Assembly (NCBI RefSeq): GCF_040049295.1
Contig: NZ_JBDZDQ010000003.1
Coordinates: forward strand, 124,001 to 188,000
From: Sphingomonas sp. KR3-1
GTDB lineage: Bacteria; Pseudomonadota; Alphaproteobacteria; Sphingomonadales; Sphingomonadaceae
Direction: 5' to 3'
Length of the DNA: 64,000 nucleotides
In this document: positions 36,909 through 46,193 of the stretch, in pieces
Numbering within the stretch: the stretch's first letter is position 1
Layout of the letters: the number at the start of each line of letters is the position of its first letter
Notes under the pieces: generated by a model
Told to the model about the DNA's origin: nothing
Databases searched by the model: none
Seen by the model: only the letters and a program-made list of their open reading frames with translations
Program-made: the position numbers and the translations under genes

Positions 36909-37657
36909 TGCCGATACGTACCCAGATCGCCGACCGGATCGGCGAGATCATCCTCGATCACCCGCCAGTCAACGCGCTCGACAGTGCCGGCTGGAATGCC
37001 ATGCCCGATATCGTCACCGCCATGGGCCGCCGGCCGGACGTCCGCTGCGTGCTGATCCGCGGCGAGGGGCGCGGCTTTTGCGGCGGCGTCGACATCAAGG
37101 AGATGCAGGCGCATCCCGAGCGGATCGTTGCGCTCAACCGTGGCAATTACCGGACCTTCCAGGCGGTACGCGCCTGCGAAGTGCCGGTGGTGAGCGCGGC
37201 GCACGGCTTCATCATCGGATCGGGTATCGGCATCTGCGGCGCGTCCGATGTGGTGATCGCTGCGGAGGATGCCTTCTTTTCGCTGCCCGAAGTCGATCGC
37301 GGCGCGATGGGCGGGGCGAGCCATCTGATGCGGATGTTCCCGCTGCAAAAGGTGCGCGCGGCATTCTTCACCGGCGGCCGGATCGACGCGGCCGAGGCCT
37401 ATCGGCTCGGCGCGGTCGAGAAGGTGGTGCCGCGCGAGGCTCTGGTCGAGGAAGCGCGCGCCTTTTGCGCGGTGATCGCATCCAAGAGCCGCAAGGCGCT
37501 GACCACCGCCAAGGAAGCGCTCAACGGCATCGAGCCGCGCGACGTCGATCACGGCTATCGCTTCGAGCAGGGCTTCACGCTGGAGATGTACCTGCACGAG
37601 GACAGCCAGCGCGCGCGCGATGCCTTCGTCGAGACCGGCAAGACGGCGGACTATTAA
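36908..37657 (+). CDS. echA20: Crotonase-family ring hydrolase, EchA20-like
   Basis: A 249-residue crotonase. The segments GEGRGFCGGVDIKEMQ and YRFEQGFTLEMYL are near-copies of remembered mycobacterial EchA20, as is PEVDRGAMGGASHL. In that system EchA20 hydrolyses the D ring of HIEC-CoA. Length (247 in Mycobacterium) also agrees. The ATG shares a base with the ipdC stop, and the first acyl-CoA dehydrogenase begins 2 bp after its own stop. Confidence 0.78.
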   Translation: MPIRTQIADRIGEIILDHPPVNALDSAGWNAMPDIVTAMGRRPDVRCVLIRGEGRGFCGGVDIKEMQAHPERIVALNRGNYRTFQAVRACEVPVVSAAHGFIIGSGIGICGASDVVIAAEDAFFSLPEVDRGAMGGASHLMRMFPLQKVRAAFFTGGRIDAAEAYRLGAVEKVVPREALVEEARAFCAVIASKSRKALTTAKEALNGIEPRDVDHGYRFEQGFTLEMYLHEDSQRARDAFVETGKTADY

Positions 37658-37659
37658 GC

Positions 37660-38820
37660 ATGGACCTGAACTACACCCCCGCCGAACAGGCCTTCCGCGC
37701 CGAGGTCCGCCAATGGCTGGCCGCGCATGTGCCGTCCGAGCCGCTGGCCGATTTCGATTCCACGCGCGAAGGGTTCGAGGCGCACCGGGAATGGGAGCGC
37801 ACGCTGCATCGGGGCGGCTGGGGCATGGTGACCTGGCCGATCGAATATGGCGGGCGCGGGCTCGACCTGATCCGCTGGCTGATCTTCGAGGAGGAATATT
37901 ACCGCGCCGGCGCGCCGCTACGCGTCAACCAGAACGGCATATTCCTGCTCGGCCCCACGCTGATCGAATATGGCACGCCCGAGCAGAAGGCGCGCTTTCT
38001 GCCGGCAATGGCGTCGGGCGACGAGATCTGGGCGCAGGCCTGGTCCGAGCCGGGCGCGGGCAGCGATCTCGCCGGCGTGCGTGCGACGGCCGTGCGCGAT
38101 GGCGACGACTATGTCCTGTCCGGCCACAAGATCTGGTCGTCGCGCGCGGTGCATGCCGATTGGGCGTTCGGCCTGTTCCGAGAGCCGGGCAGCGAGCGCC
38201 ACAAGGGGCTGTCGCTGGTGTTTTTCCCGCTGGATGCGCCGGGCGTGACGGTGCGCCCGATTGCGCGGCTCGACGGCAAGCCGGTGTTCGCCGAGCTGTT
38301 CCTCGACGCGGTCCGTGTGCCCGTTTCCAACCGGCTGGGCGAGGAAGGGCAGGGCTGGTCGGTCTGCATGTCCACCGCAGGCTTCGAGCGCGGGCTGATG
38401 CTGCGCAGCCCGGCGCGCTTCCAGGTCGCGGCGGCGAAGCTGGTCGCGCTGTATCGCGGCCGCGCAGACGGCGTCGAGCCGGAGGTGCGCGCGCGCGTGC
38501 TCCAGGCGTGGATGGATGCCGACGCCTATGCGCTGTCGATCTACGCCACCGCGAGCCGGCTGATGGCGGGCGGTGCGATCGGGCCGGAGACGAGCACCAA
38601 CAAGATATTCTGGTCCGAGCTCGATCTCGATCTCCACCGGACCGCGCTGGCGATCCTCGGTGCCGAGGCCGAGCTTACCGGCGCCGCGCCCGATGCCGCT
38701 GCCGATATCGGCGACTGGCTCGACGGCTATGTCTTCTCGCTGGCGGGCCCGATCTATGCGGGCGCGAACGAGATCCAGCGCAACATCATCGCCGAGCGCA
38801 TGCTCGGCATGCCGAGGTAG
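37660..38820 (+). CDS. Acyl-CoA dehydrogenase (FadE30-like subunit)
   Basis: A 386-residue ACAD with EEYYRAGAP, AWSEPGAGSDLAG (FAD/substrate loop), GHKIWSS and the C-terminal GPIYAGANEIQRNIIAERML. The position that carries Glu in YEGT-type enzymes is Ala here, so a Glu elsewhere or in the partner must act as base. It pairs head-to-tail with the shorter ACAD that starts 2 bp downstream, as in heteromeric steroid ACADs. Role: α,β-desaturation of a ring-derived acyl-CoA. Confidence 0.82.
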   Translation: MDLNYTPAEQAFRAEVRQWLAAHVPSEPLADFDSTREGFEAHREWERTLHRGGWGMVTWPIEYGGRGLDLIRWLIFEEEYYRAGAPLRVNQNGIFLLGPTLIEYGTPEQKARFLPAMASGDEIWAQAWSEPGAGSDLAGVRATAVRDGDDYVLSGHKIWSSRAVHADWAFGLFREPGSERHKGLSLVFFPLDAPGVTVRPIARLDGKPVFAELFLDAVRVPVSNRLGEEGQGWSVCMSTAGFERGLMLRSPARFQVAAAKLVALYRGRADGVEPEVRARVLQAWMDADAYALSIYATASRLMAGGAIGPETSTNKIFWSELDLDLHRTALAILGAEAELTGAAPDAAADIGDWLDGYVFSLAGPIYAGANEIQRNIIAERMLGMPR

Positions 38821-38822
38821 TC

Positions 38823-39851
38823 ATGGATTTCCGCCTCACCGACGAGCAGCAGATGCTGGCCGAGATGGTCGGCCAGATGCTGGCGGAGAACTGCTCGGGC
38901 GCGGACCTGCGCCGACTGCTGGAGAGCGGCGAGTCGCGCGATGCGGCGCGTTGGGAACAGATCGTCGGGCTGGGTTTACCCGGCACGATGGCGCCGGAGA
39001 CCGCCGGCGGAAGCGGCCTGGGTGCAGTGGAGATGGCGCTAATCGCTACGGCCTGCGGCTATGCCGCGCTGCCCGAGCCGCTCGTCGAGCATGCCGGGGT
39101 AGCGATTCCGCTGCTCGTGGCGGCGGGTGCCGATCTGGGCGAGGCGCTCTCTGGCGCGACGATCGCGGTGGGGCATCCGATCAACCCGTTCGTTGTCGAC
39201 GCCGATAGCGCGACGGCACTGCTGCTCGCGGATGCGGACGCGTTGCACCTCCTACCGCGCGATGCAGTCTCGCTGACTCGCCAGGCCAGCATCGATCCGT
39301 TCCGGCGCCTGTTCCGCGTGCATTGGCGCCCTTCGGCGGAGACGCGCATCGGTGCCGGACTGTGGGACAAGGCGCTCGACCATGGCGTGCTGTTCGCCGC
39401 GGCGCAGCTGCTGGGACTGGCCCAGCGCGCGGTCGATCTCTCGGTCGCCTATGCCAGCGAGCGCCAGCAGTTCGGCAAGCCGATCGGATCGTTCCAGGCG
39501 ATCAAGCATCACCTCGCCACTGCGCAAGTGAAGGTCGAGTTCGCCCGTCCAGTGCTCCTCGCTGCCGCCGCGAGCGCATCGCCGGTGCGGATCAGCCACG
39601 CCAAGATCGCGGCCACCGCCGCGGCCGAGGCGGCGACGCATGCAGCGGTCCAGGTGCACGGGGCGATGGGCTATAGCTGGGAAGTCGACGTCCACTTCCT
39701 GCTCAAGCGCAGTCTCGCGCTCGGTCAGGCCTGGGGGACACCCGGCTTCCACCGCGCGCGCGTCGCCGAGCATGTCCTGTCCGCGCCGCTCGGCGCCGAC
39801 CGGACCTTCGGCCTGGGGGCCATCGAGGAGATCCGTAGTGAAGCCGCTTGA
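38823..39851 (+). CDS. Short acyl-CoA dehydrogenase (partner subunit)
   Basis: A 342-residue ACAD-like protein, shorter than the usual ~380. The middle β-domain is reduced, while the C-terminal helical domain keeps RQQFGKPIGSFQAIKHHLA and QVHGAMGYSWEVDVHFLLKR. Such proteins pair with a full-length ACAD to give α2β2 enzymes in mycobacterial sterol pathways. Its end overlaps the GTG start of the ligase gene by 14 bp. Confidence 0.8.
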   Translation: MDFRLTDEQQMLAEMVGQMLAENCSGADLRRLLESGESRDAARWEQIVGLGLPGTMAPETAGGSGLGAVEMALIATACGYAALPEPLVEHAGVAIPLLVAAGADLGEALSGATIAVGHPINPFVVDADSATALLLADADALHLLPRDAVSLTRQASIDPFRRLFRVHWRPSAETRIGAGLWDKALDHGVLFAAAQLLGLAQRAVDLSVAYASERQQFGKPIGSFQAIKHHLATAQVKVEFARPVLLAAAASASPVRISHAKIAATAAAEAATHAAVQVHGAMGYSWEVDVHFLLKRSLALGQAWGTPGFHRARVAEHVLSAPLGADRTFGLGAIEEIRSEAA

Positions 39852-41463
39852 GGTCGCACGCAGCCTGCGCGCTGATCCGGAAGCCGCCGCCCGCTATCGT
39901 GCCGCCGGCTGGTGGAGTGACCGCGCCCTTTCCGACCGGGTGGCTGAGCTTGCCGCGACGCGTCCCGAACAGTCCGCCTGGATCACGCCCGAGGGCAGCT
40001 TCACCTGGGGCGCCTATGACCGCGCCGCCTGGCACATCGCCGCGCTGATCGCCGCCAAGGGGCTGGCACCCGGCGCGCGCGTCGCGGTGCTGTTGCCCGA
40101 CGGGCCGGCGGTGCACGCGGCGCTGCTCGGCGTCGAGCGTGCAGGGATGGTCGCGGTCGGCATCGGCGCGCGTGCCGGCGTCGCCGAGATCGTCCATCTG
40201 CTCAAGCGCACCGGCGCGTCGCTGATCATCGCGCACGAGCAGATGCGCGACCGCACGCTGCCCGAACTGGTTGGGGCGGTGCAGGCGCAGGGCGCGCCGG
40301 TCGCGGACTGGCTCGCGGTTCCCGACCTGATCGCTTTCCGCAACTGGAGCGCGGGTGAGGCGCCCGCACATGCACCGTTCCCGCCCGCCGATCCCGATGC
40401 GCTGTTCCTGATCAACTCGACTTCGGGCACCACCGGCATGCCCAAATGCGTGATGCACACGCAGAACCGCTGGTTCTATTTCCACCAGCTGGCCGCCGAG
40501 GCGGGCCGGTTCGGCCCGGATGAGGTGTTCCTGGGCGCGGTGCCGATGCCGTTCGGCTTCGGGTTGTGGACCGCGCATTTCTCGCCGACGATCCTTGGCT
40601 GCCCCACGGTCGTGCTGCCCAAATTCGACGCGGGCGTCGCGCTCGACATGATCGAGCGCGAGCGCGTGACGGTGCTGTGCTGCGTCTCGACGCAATTCAT
40701 CATGCTGCTCAACGAGCAGGCCGAGCGCCCGCGCGACCTGTCCTCGCTGCGCTCGATGTTCACCGGCGGCGAGGCGGTGCCCTATCGCCGCGCGGCCGAA
40801 TTCGAGGAAGTGACCGGCGCCGCGGTGCTGCAATTCTACGGCTCGAACGAGACCGGTGCGCTCAGCCGCACCACCGCCGCCGATACGCGCGACCGGCGGC
40901 TCAACACTGCCGGTCAGGTCATTCCCGAGATGGAAGTGCGCCTGTTCGATCCGGTCACGGGCGAAGAGGTCCAGGGCCGGGGGCAGCCCGGTTGTCGGGG
41001 CCCTGCAACCTGCCTCGGCTATTGGGACGATGACGCGGCCAATGCCAAGCTGTTCACCGAGGATGGCTGGATGATGATGGGCGACATCGTCGAGCTGGAT
41101 GACGCAGATTATCTCCGCGTCGTCGGACGCACCTCCGAATTCATCATCCGGGGCGGCAAGAACCTGTCGGCGCCCGCGATCGAAGCCGAGGTGGCGACGC
41201 ATCCGGCGGTGGCGCTGGTCGCCGCCGTGCCGGCGCCCGATGCTGTGTTCGGCGAGCGCGTCTGCATCTATGTCGCGCCGCGTCCGAACCAGGAAGTGAC
41301 GCTGGAGGCGATCACCAGCCATCTCAAGACGCGCGGCGTCTCGCGCGAATGGTTTCCCGAATATCTCGTCCTAATGGACGATCTGCCCCGCTCGTCGGGC
41401 GGCAAGGTCGCCAAGGGCGAACTCACTGCCGACGCGAAGAAGCGCTGGGCGGTGCCGGCATGA
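39838..41463 (+). CDS. Acyl-CoA ligase (ANL superfamily)
   Basis: About 541 residues from GTG 39838 (GGAG 8 nt upstream). The AMP-binding P-loop is STSGTTGMPK, followed by FYGSNETGA, GDIVELDDADYLRVVGR and the terminal SSGGKVAKGEL (catalytic Lys). It adenylates a carboxylic acid and loads CoA. It resembles cyclohexane-/benzoate-type ligases and FadD3-like enzymes; in this context it probably activates an alicyclic acid such as an HIP-like propionate. Translationally coupled to the ACAD before and the hydratase after it (ATGA). Confidence 0.82.
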   Translation: MKPLEVARSLRADPEAAARYRAAGWWSDRALSDRVAELAATRPEQSAWITPEGSFTWGAYDRAAWHIAALIAAKGLAPGARVAVLLPDGPAVHAALLGVERAGMVAVGIGARAGVAEIVHLLKRTGASLIIAHEQMRDRTLPELVGAVQAQGAPVADWLAVPDLIAFRNWSAGEAPAHAPFPPADPDALFLINSTSGTTGMPKCVMHTQNRWFYFHQLAAEAGRFGPDEVFLGAVPMPFGFGLWTAHFSPTILGCPTVVLPKFDAGVALDMIERERVTVLCCVSTQFIMLLNEQAERPRDLSSLRSMFTGGEAVPYRRAAEFEEVTGAAVLQFYGSNETGALSRTTAADTRDRRLNTAGQVIPEMEVRLFDPVTGEEVQGRGQPGCRGPATCLGYWDDDAANAKLFTEDGWMMMGDIVELDDADYLRVVGRTSEFIIRGGKNLSAPAIEAEVATHPAVALVAAVPAPDAVFGERVCIYVAPRPNQEVTLEAITSHLKTRGVSREWFPEYLVLMDDLPRSSGGKVAKGELTADAKKRWAVPA

Positions 41464-42257
41464 CGTACCAGAACCTCACGCTCGCCTTTGACGGCCGCAT
41501 CGCGCGCGTCACGCTCGCCCGGCCCAACAAGCTCAATCCGCTCGACTGGGCGACGGTCAAGGAACTCAAGGCGGTGGTCGCCGAGGTCGAGGCCACGCCC
41601 GGCATCGACTTCGTGCTGCTGACCGGTGCGGGGCGGAGCTTCTCGGCAGGTGGCGATCTCGACGGCTATATCCGCCTCTATCAGGATCCCGCGGCGTTCC
41701 AGGCGTTCCTCGACGATTTCTTCGCGATGCTGACCGGCATCGAGAAGGCGCGCGCGATCTGGATCGCCGCCGTCAATGGCGTGTGCGTCGCGGGCGGGAT
41801 CGAGTTGCTGCTGGCGTGCGATATGGCGATTGCCGCCGAGAGCGCGAGGATCGGCGACGGCCATCTCAATTTCGGGCAGCTTCCCGGCGCGGGCGGATCG
41901 CAGCGCCTGCCGCGCGCGATCGGGCTGCTCCGCGCCAAGCATCTGATGCTGACGGGCGACCTGCTCGACGCACGCGCTGCCGAGAGCTGGGGGCTGGTTA
42001 CCAGGGTCGTGCCCGATGGCGAACTGATCGCGGCGGCGCAGGGCTGGATCGAGGGCATGTCCGCCAAAAGCCCTGTCGGTCTCGCCGGCGCCAAGCGGCT
42101 CGCCAACCTCACGCTCGAGACGACGTACGAGGAGGGCCTCCGGCAGGAGATCGCCTTCGTCCACAACTACGCCACGACCGAGCCCGACGCCACCGAAGGC
42201 CTGATCGCCTTCAAGGAAAAGCGCGCCCCTCGCTTCGGCGCGCGCAAGGAAAACTGA
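41460..42257 (+). CDS. Enoyl-CoA hydratase/isomerase family protein
   Basis: A 265-residue crotonase from ATG 41460, overlapping the ligase stop. Oxyanion loops are GAGRSFSAGGDLDGY and NGVCVAGGIELLLACD, with GHLNFGQLPGAGGSQRLPR following. A hydratase or isomerase step in β-oxidation is likely. A thiolase/Ltp2-like gene follows 5 bp later, so it may take the place of the MaoC hydratase seen with Ltp2 in actinobacteria. Confidence 0.82.
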   Translation: MTYQNLTLAFDGRIARVTLARPNKLNPLDWATVKELKAVVAEVEATPGIDFVLLTGAGRSFSAGGDLDGYIRLYQDPAAFQAFLDDFFAMLTGIEKARAIWIAAVNGVCVAGGIELLLACDMAIAAESARIGDGHLNFGQLPGAGGSQRLPRAIGLLRAKHLMLTGDLLDARAAESWGLVTRVVPDGELIAAAQGWIEGMSAKSPVGLAGAKRLANLTLETTYEEGLRQEIAFVHNYATTEPDATEGLIAFKEKRAPRFGARKEN

Positions 42258-42262
42258 AACCT

Positions 42263-43420
42263 ATGTTCAAGCTGCGTGACAAATACGCCATCGCCGGGAT
42301 CGGCAATACGGACTACACCAAGGCCTCGGGCCGCACGGTGCGGAGCCTGGCGACCGAAGCCTGCCTCAAGGCGATCGAGGATGCCGGCCTCACCGTCGCC
42401 GACATCGACGGTATCGTCAGCTTCAACTTCAACGACAGCGCCCCCGCGATCGGCGTGGCGACCGAGATGGGCATCGAGAACGCCGGCTATGCGGTCGACT
42501 ATGCAGCCGGCGGCAATGGCGCGAACCTGATCACGCTGGCGGCGACCGCGGCGATCGAGGCGGGGCTGGCCAAGAACGTCGTCTGCTTCCGCGCGATGAA
42601 CGGGCGCTCCGGGTTTCGCCTCGGGGGCGGGCGCGACCTGTCGGCCTATGGCGTGACGCAATACACCGCGCCGCTCGGCTGGATCACCTATCCGCAGGCG
42701 ATGGCGATGTGGGCGCGGCGCCACATGATCGATTATGGCACGACCGAGGAGCATTGGGCGGAGATCGCCACGACGTTCCGCGACAATGCCGTGATCAACG
42801 AGCGGGCGATGCAGCGCACGCCGATGACCAAAGACGATTATTACAACTCGCGCTTCATCGTCGATCCGTTCCGCATGTACGACATCTGCCTGGAGAGCGA
42901 CGGCGCGTGCGCGGTCGTCATCACCTCCGCCGAGCATGCCCGCGACCTGAAGCAGAAGCCGGTCTACATCATGGGCGGGGCCTATGGCGGCGGGCCGAGC
43001 CAGGGCGACGACCTCTTCGACGCGATCCGCTGGCCGAGCCATTCGCACAATTGCTTCAAATATCTCGCCGACGATCTCTGGGGCAGCGCCGGCATCGGCC
43101 CCGAGGATGTCGACGTTGCCGAGATCTATGACTGCTTCACCTACTCGGTGCTGATGGCGCTGGAGGGGCTCGGCTTCTGCAAGGAAGGCGAGGGTGGCCC
43201 CTTCGTGATGGGCGGCCGCATCGCGCGCGACGGCGCGCTGCCGCTCAACACGCACGGCGGCCTGCTCTCCGAGGCGTATATCCACGGCTTCAACCATGTG
43301 ATCGAGGCGGTCGAGCAGCTGCGCGGCACCGCCGGCGCGCGCCAGATCAAGGGTGCCGAGATCGCGCTCACCACTGCGGGTGCGATGACCTGCGGCAGCG
43401 CCATGATCCTGAGGAACTGA
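42263..43420 (+). CDS. Ltp2-like thiolase-fold aldolase/lipid-transfer protein
   Basis: A 385-residue SCP-x thiolase-fold protein. AIAGIGNTDYTKASGRT, RAMNGRSGFRLG and LNTHGGLLSEAYIHGFNH match mycobacterial Ltp2, the retro-aldolase that releases a C3 unit from a steroid side chain. As in that group, it is followed directly by a DUF35 gene (1 bp gap), which in Ltp2 systems forms an essential partner. A thiolase role remains possible, since the distinction cannot be made by eye. Confidence 0.78.
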   Translation: MFKLRDKYAIAGIGNTDYTKASGRTVRSLATEACLKAIEDAGLTVADIDGIVSFNFNDSAPAIGVATEMGIENAGYAVDYAAGGNGANLITLAATAAIEAGLAKNVVCFRAMNGRSGFRLGGGRDLSAYGVTQYTAPLGWITYPQAMAMWARRHMIDYGTTEEHWAEIATTFRDNAVINERAMQRTPMTKDDYYNSRFIVDPFRMYDICLESDGACAVVITSAEHARDLKQKPVYIMGGAYGGGPSQGDDLFDAIRWPSHSHNCFKYLADDLWGSAGIGPEDVDVAEIYDCFTYSVLMALEGLGFCKEGEGGPFVMGGRIARDGALPLNTHGGLLSEAYIHGFNHVIEAVEQLRGTAGARQIKGAEIALTTAGAMTCGSAMILRN

Positions 43421-43421
43421 G

Positions 43422-43841
43422 ATGCAACAGACCGCCTATACCAAGCCGCTGCCCGTTCCCGATTCGGAGAGCACGCCGTTCTGGGACGGCATGCGCGAGG
43501 GCAGGCTGATGCTCCAGCGCTGCGCGTCGAGCGGGGAGTTTCTCTTCCCGCCGGTCACCTTCTGCCCCGGATCGCTCGAGCGGCCCGAATGGGCGCAGGC
43601 GAGCGGCAAGGGTACGGTGTTCAGCTGGATCGTCGTCCGCCACCCGGTGCCGCGCGACATCTATGCCGATGAGGTGCCCTATGTCGTCGCGATCGTCGCG
43701 CTCGACGAGGGCTGCCGGATGACTGGCAACCTCATCGGCATCGCGCCCGAGGATGTCCGTGCGGGCATGCCGGTCGAGATCGCGTTCAACCGCGTCACGC
43801 CGGAGATCACACTGCCGGCATTCCGGCCCTCGGAGGGTTGA
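43422..43841 (+). CDS. DUF35 zinc-ribbon/OB-fold partner protein
   Basis: A 139-residue protein with the N-terminal WDGMREGRLMLQRC helix, a Cys-containing rubredoxin-like part (QRCASSGEFLFPPVTFCPG) and an OB-fold. Zinc ligands are reduced to two or three Cys compared with the usual four. DUF35 proteins bind and activate thiolase-fold enzymes such as the Ltp2-like protein one bp upstream. GAGGAAC precedes the ATG. Confidence 0.85.
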   Translation: MQQTAYTKPLPVPDSESTPFWDGMREGRLMLQRCASSGEFLFPPVTFCPGSLERPEWAQASGKGTVFSWIVVRHPVPRDIYADEVPYVVAIVALDEGCRMTGNLIGIAPEDVRAGMPVEIAFNRVTPEITLPAFRPSEG

Positions 43842-43843
43842 GC

Positions 43844-45235
43844 GTGCTCGCCGATCCTTTCGCCGCCTCGCCGTTGCTGCGCCGCTTCGGCGAAGCGACG
43901 CGTACGGAGTTGGAGGCGCATCAGCTGCGAAAGATCCAGGCGCTTTGCCGCCGGCTATACGCGAAGAGCAGCTATTATCGCGCAAAGCTGGATGCGGCCG
44001 GGCTGCCGGGCGGCGAAGTCGGCAGCCTAGATCGCTTCACCAAGGCGATGGGCACCTCGGCCAAGGCGGACTTCCTGCAGGACCAGCAGGACGCATCGCC
44101 GTTCGGCACGCGGCTGGGCGTCGACCACGACGAGGTCGTGCATATCAGCATGACCAGCGGCACCTCGGGACAAGGGCAGGAGATCTATGGCCGCACCCAG
44201 CGCGACGTCCATATGCTCGGCTATCTCCACGCCTTGCCCTGGTACATGGCGGGCTTGCGCAAGGGCGACACCGCGATCAACTGCGTGCCGGCTGGCGGCA
44301 TGACCACCGGCGGCTGGGGCCCGGGCGAGGCGATCCGCATCCTGGGGGCGACCGGCTTCCATGTCGGCGGCGCGACCTCGACCGAGTCCAAGATCGACCT
44401 GATGCTCAAGCTCGGCGGCGTCCATTTCATCTATGCCTCGACCAACTATCTCCACACGCTGACCGAGGCGCTGCTCGCCCGCGGGATCGTGCCGCGCGAG
44501 GCGTTTCCGGACATGCACGGCCTGTTCATCGCGGCGGAAGGCTATCCGCTCGAATGGGCGGCGAAGATCGAGGAGCATTGGGGCTGCCGGCTGCAGGAAG
44601 GCTATGGCAGCACCCAGCTCAACGGCTTTGGCGGCTCGACCGCGTCGGCCGGCGTGTTCGGCGCTAACGGCGCGCGCGGGCTGATCCGGCTGTTCGAATG
44701 GGAGCATCTGATCGAGATCGTCGATCCCGGGACCGGTTCTCCCGTGGCGCCGGGCGAACTTGGCGAGATGGTCGTCACCAATCTCTCGGTCGAGGGCAGC
44801 CCGGCGGTGCGCTTCCGCACCGGCGACGCGGCACGCTTCGTGCCTTGGCAGGAATGCGGCGGCGGCGCGTGGAACGCGATCGAATGCGGCACGATCGGCC
44901 GGTTCGACGACATGATGAAGATCCGCGGCAACAATATCTGGCCGTCGATGTTCGACGCCGCCGTCTTCGCCCACCCGGAGATCGGCGAGTATAAGGGCCG
45001 CGTCTACACCCGTGACGGCAAGACCGAGGTCGAGGTGAAGATCGCGGTGGCCGAGCACCAGGCCGCACTCTCGGTCGAGGAGCGGACCCGTCTGTGCACC
45101 TCGGTGCGTGCGGCGATCAAGGAACGCAGCAACATGTGGGTCGACGTGCACGAGGTGCCGCGCGCCGAGTTCCAGGGCTTTGCCTACAAGGCGCGGCGCT
45201 GGAGCGACGAGCGGCAGGATGGCTATCGGCTGTGA
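43844..45235 (+). CDS. Phenylacetate-CoA-ligase-like adenylating enzyme
   Basis: A 463-residue protein from GTG 43844, with GGAGG 7 nt upstream. It has SMTSGTSGQGQE (P-loop), EGYGSTQLNGFGG, a C-terminal FRTGDAARF and GRFDDMMKIRGNNIWP. This is the PaaK type of ANL ligase, distinct from the ligase at 39838. It probably makes a second CoA thioester in the pathway, or recycles a released acid. Directly follows the DUF35 gene. Confidence 0.78.
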   Translation: MLADPFAASPLLRRFGEATRTELEAHQLRKIQALCRRLYAKSSYYRAKLDAAGLPGGEVGSLDRFTKAMGTSAKADFLQDQQDASPFGTRLGVDHDEVVHISMTSGTSGQGQEIYGRTQRDVHMLGYLHALPWYMAGLRKGDTAINCVPAGGMTTGGWGPGEAIRILGATGFHVGGATSTESKIDLMLKLGGVHFIYASTNYLHTLTEALLARGIVPREAFPDMHGLFIAAEGYPLEWAAKIEEHWGCRLQEGYGSTQLNGFGGSTASAGVFGANGARGLIRLFEWEHLIEIVDPGTGSPVAPGELGEMVVTNLSVEGSPAVRFRTGDAARFVPWQECGGGAWNAIECGTIGRFDDMMKIRGNNIWPSMFDAAVFAHPEIGEYKGRVYTRDGKTEVEVKIAVAEHQAALSVEERTRLCTSVRAAIKERSNMWVDVHEVPRAEFQGFAYKARRWSDERQDGYRL

Positions 45236-45246
45236 GGGAAAGCGAG

Positions 45247-45414
45247 ATGCGTGAGGGGGATGAAGCCGCGATGCTGCTCGAGATGCTGGCGATCGCCGAT
45301 CGGCTGGCGCTCAGCGAGGATGCCCTGCTGGCGGGGCAATATGCCTATCTGCGTGCGCGCGTCGCGGCGCTGATCGAGCTCCGGTCCTTCGTCGACTGGT
45401 CGGACGCGGCGTGA
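45247..45414 (+). CDS. Small helical protein between ligase and SDR
   Basis: A 55-residue protein (ATG 45247; ATG 45271 also possible) in the 12-bp-separated slot after the PaaK-like gene. It is acidic at the N-terminus and mostly Leu/Ala-rich helix (LLEMLAIADRLALSEDALL). The TGA overlaps the SDR GTG. Composition fits the operon. Not recognised; it could be a small subunit or regulator of the ligase. Confidence 0.5.
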   Translation: MREGDEAAMLLEMLAIADRLALSEDALLAGQYAYLRARVAALIELRSFVDWSDAA

Positions 45415-46181
45415 GCGGGATTGGCCGCTTCGCGCTTGATGGGCAGGTGGCGGTGGTCACCGGCGGCGGCGGCGGGCTCGGCTCGGCGGGCGCACGGGCG
45501 CTGGCCGAGGCGGGCGCTGATGTCGCGCTGATCGCGCGCAACCGTGCCAAGCTCGAAGCGGCGGCCGCAGCGGTCGAGGAGACCGGAAGGCGTGCCCTGA
45601 TCGTCGAGGCGGACGTGTCGGATGCGGCAGGCATCGTCGCCGCGGCGAAGCAGGTGGAGACCAGCTTCGGGCGGATCGACATCCTGTTCAACAATGCCGG
45701 CATCACCAACCCGCAGGCTTTGCTCGATGTCGATCCGGCGGAATTCCTGCGCGTGCTCGAAGTCAACGTCGCAGGCGCCTTTCATGTCATCCGCGCCTTC
45801 GCGCCGGCGATGATCGAGCGCCGCTATGGCCGGATCATCAACATGGGATCGATCCTGTCGGGGCGCGGCATGGCGAACCGCACCGCTTATTGCGCGTCCA
45901 AAGCCGGGCTCGCCAATCTCGGCGCGGCCTGCGCGTTCGAGTTCGGCGGCGACGGCATCACCGTCAACACGCTCGGCGCCACGGTGATCGTCACCGATCT
46001 CAACCGCGAGCTCGTCCGCACGCAGCCGCAGCTCTATGCGCGGATCGTCGAGCGCACTCCGCTCGGCCGCCTCGGCGAGACCGAGGATCTGATGGGCGCG
46101 CTGCTGTTCCTCGCATCCCCCGCGTCCGGCTTCATCACCGGCCAGACCCTGTACGTGGACGGCGGCTACACCGCCGGCTGA
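45411..46181 (+). CDS. Short-chain dehydrogenase/reductase
   Basis: A 256-residue SDR from GTG 45411. The NAD(P)-binding TGGGGGLG, NNAGIT, catalytic Ser in NMGSILSGRG and YCASKAG are all present, as is the C-terminal ITGQTLYVDGG. Probably oxidises a β-hydroxyacyl-CoA or ring alcohol. The start overlaps the small gene's stop. Confidence 0.85.
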   Translation: MSGIGRFALDGQVAVVTGGGGGLGSAGARALAEAGADVALIARNRAKLEAAAAAVEETGRRALIVEADVSDAAGIVAAAKQVETSFGRIDILFNNAGITNPQALLDVDPAEFLRVLEVNVAGAFHVIRAFAPAMIERRYGRIINMGSILSGRGMANRTAYCASKAGLANLGAACAFEFGGDGITVNTLGATVIVTDLNRELVRTQPQLYARIVERTPLGRLGETEDLMGALLFLASPASGFITGQTLYVDGGYTAG

Positions 46182-46193
46182 AGAAGGACTTTC

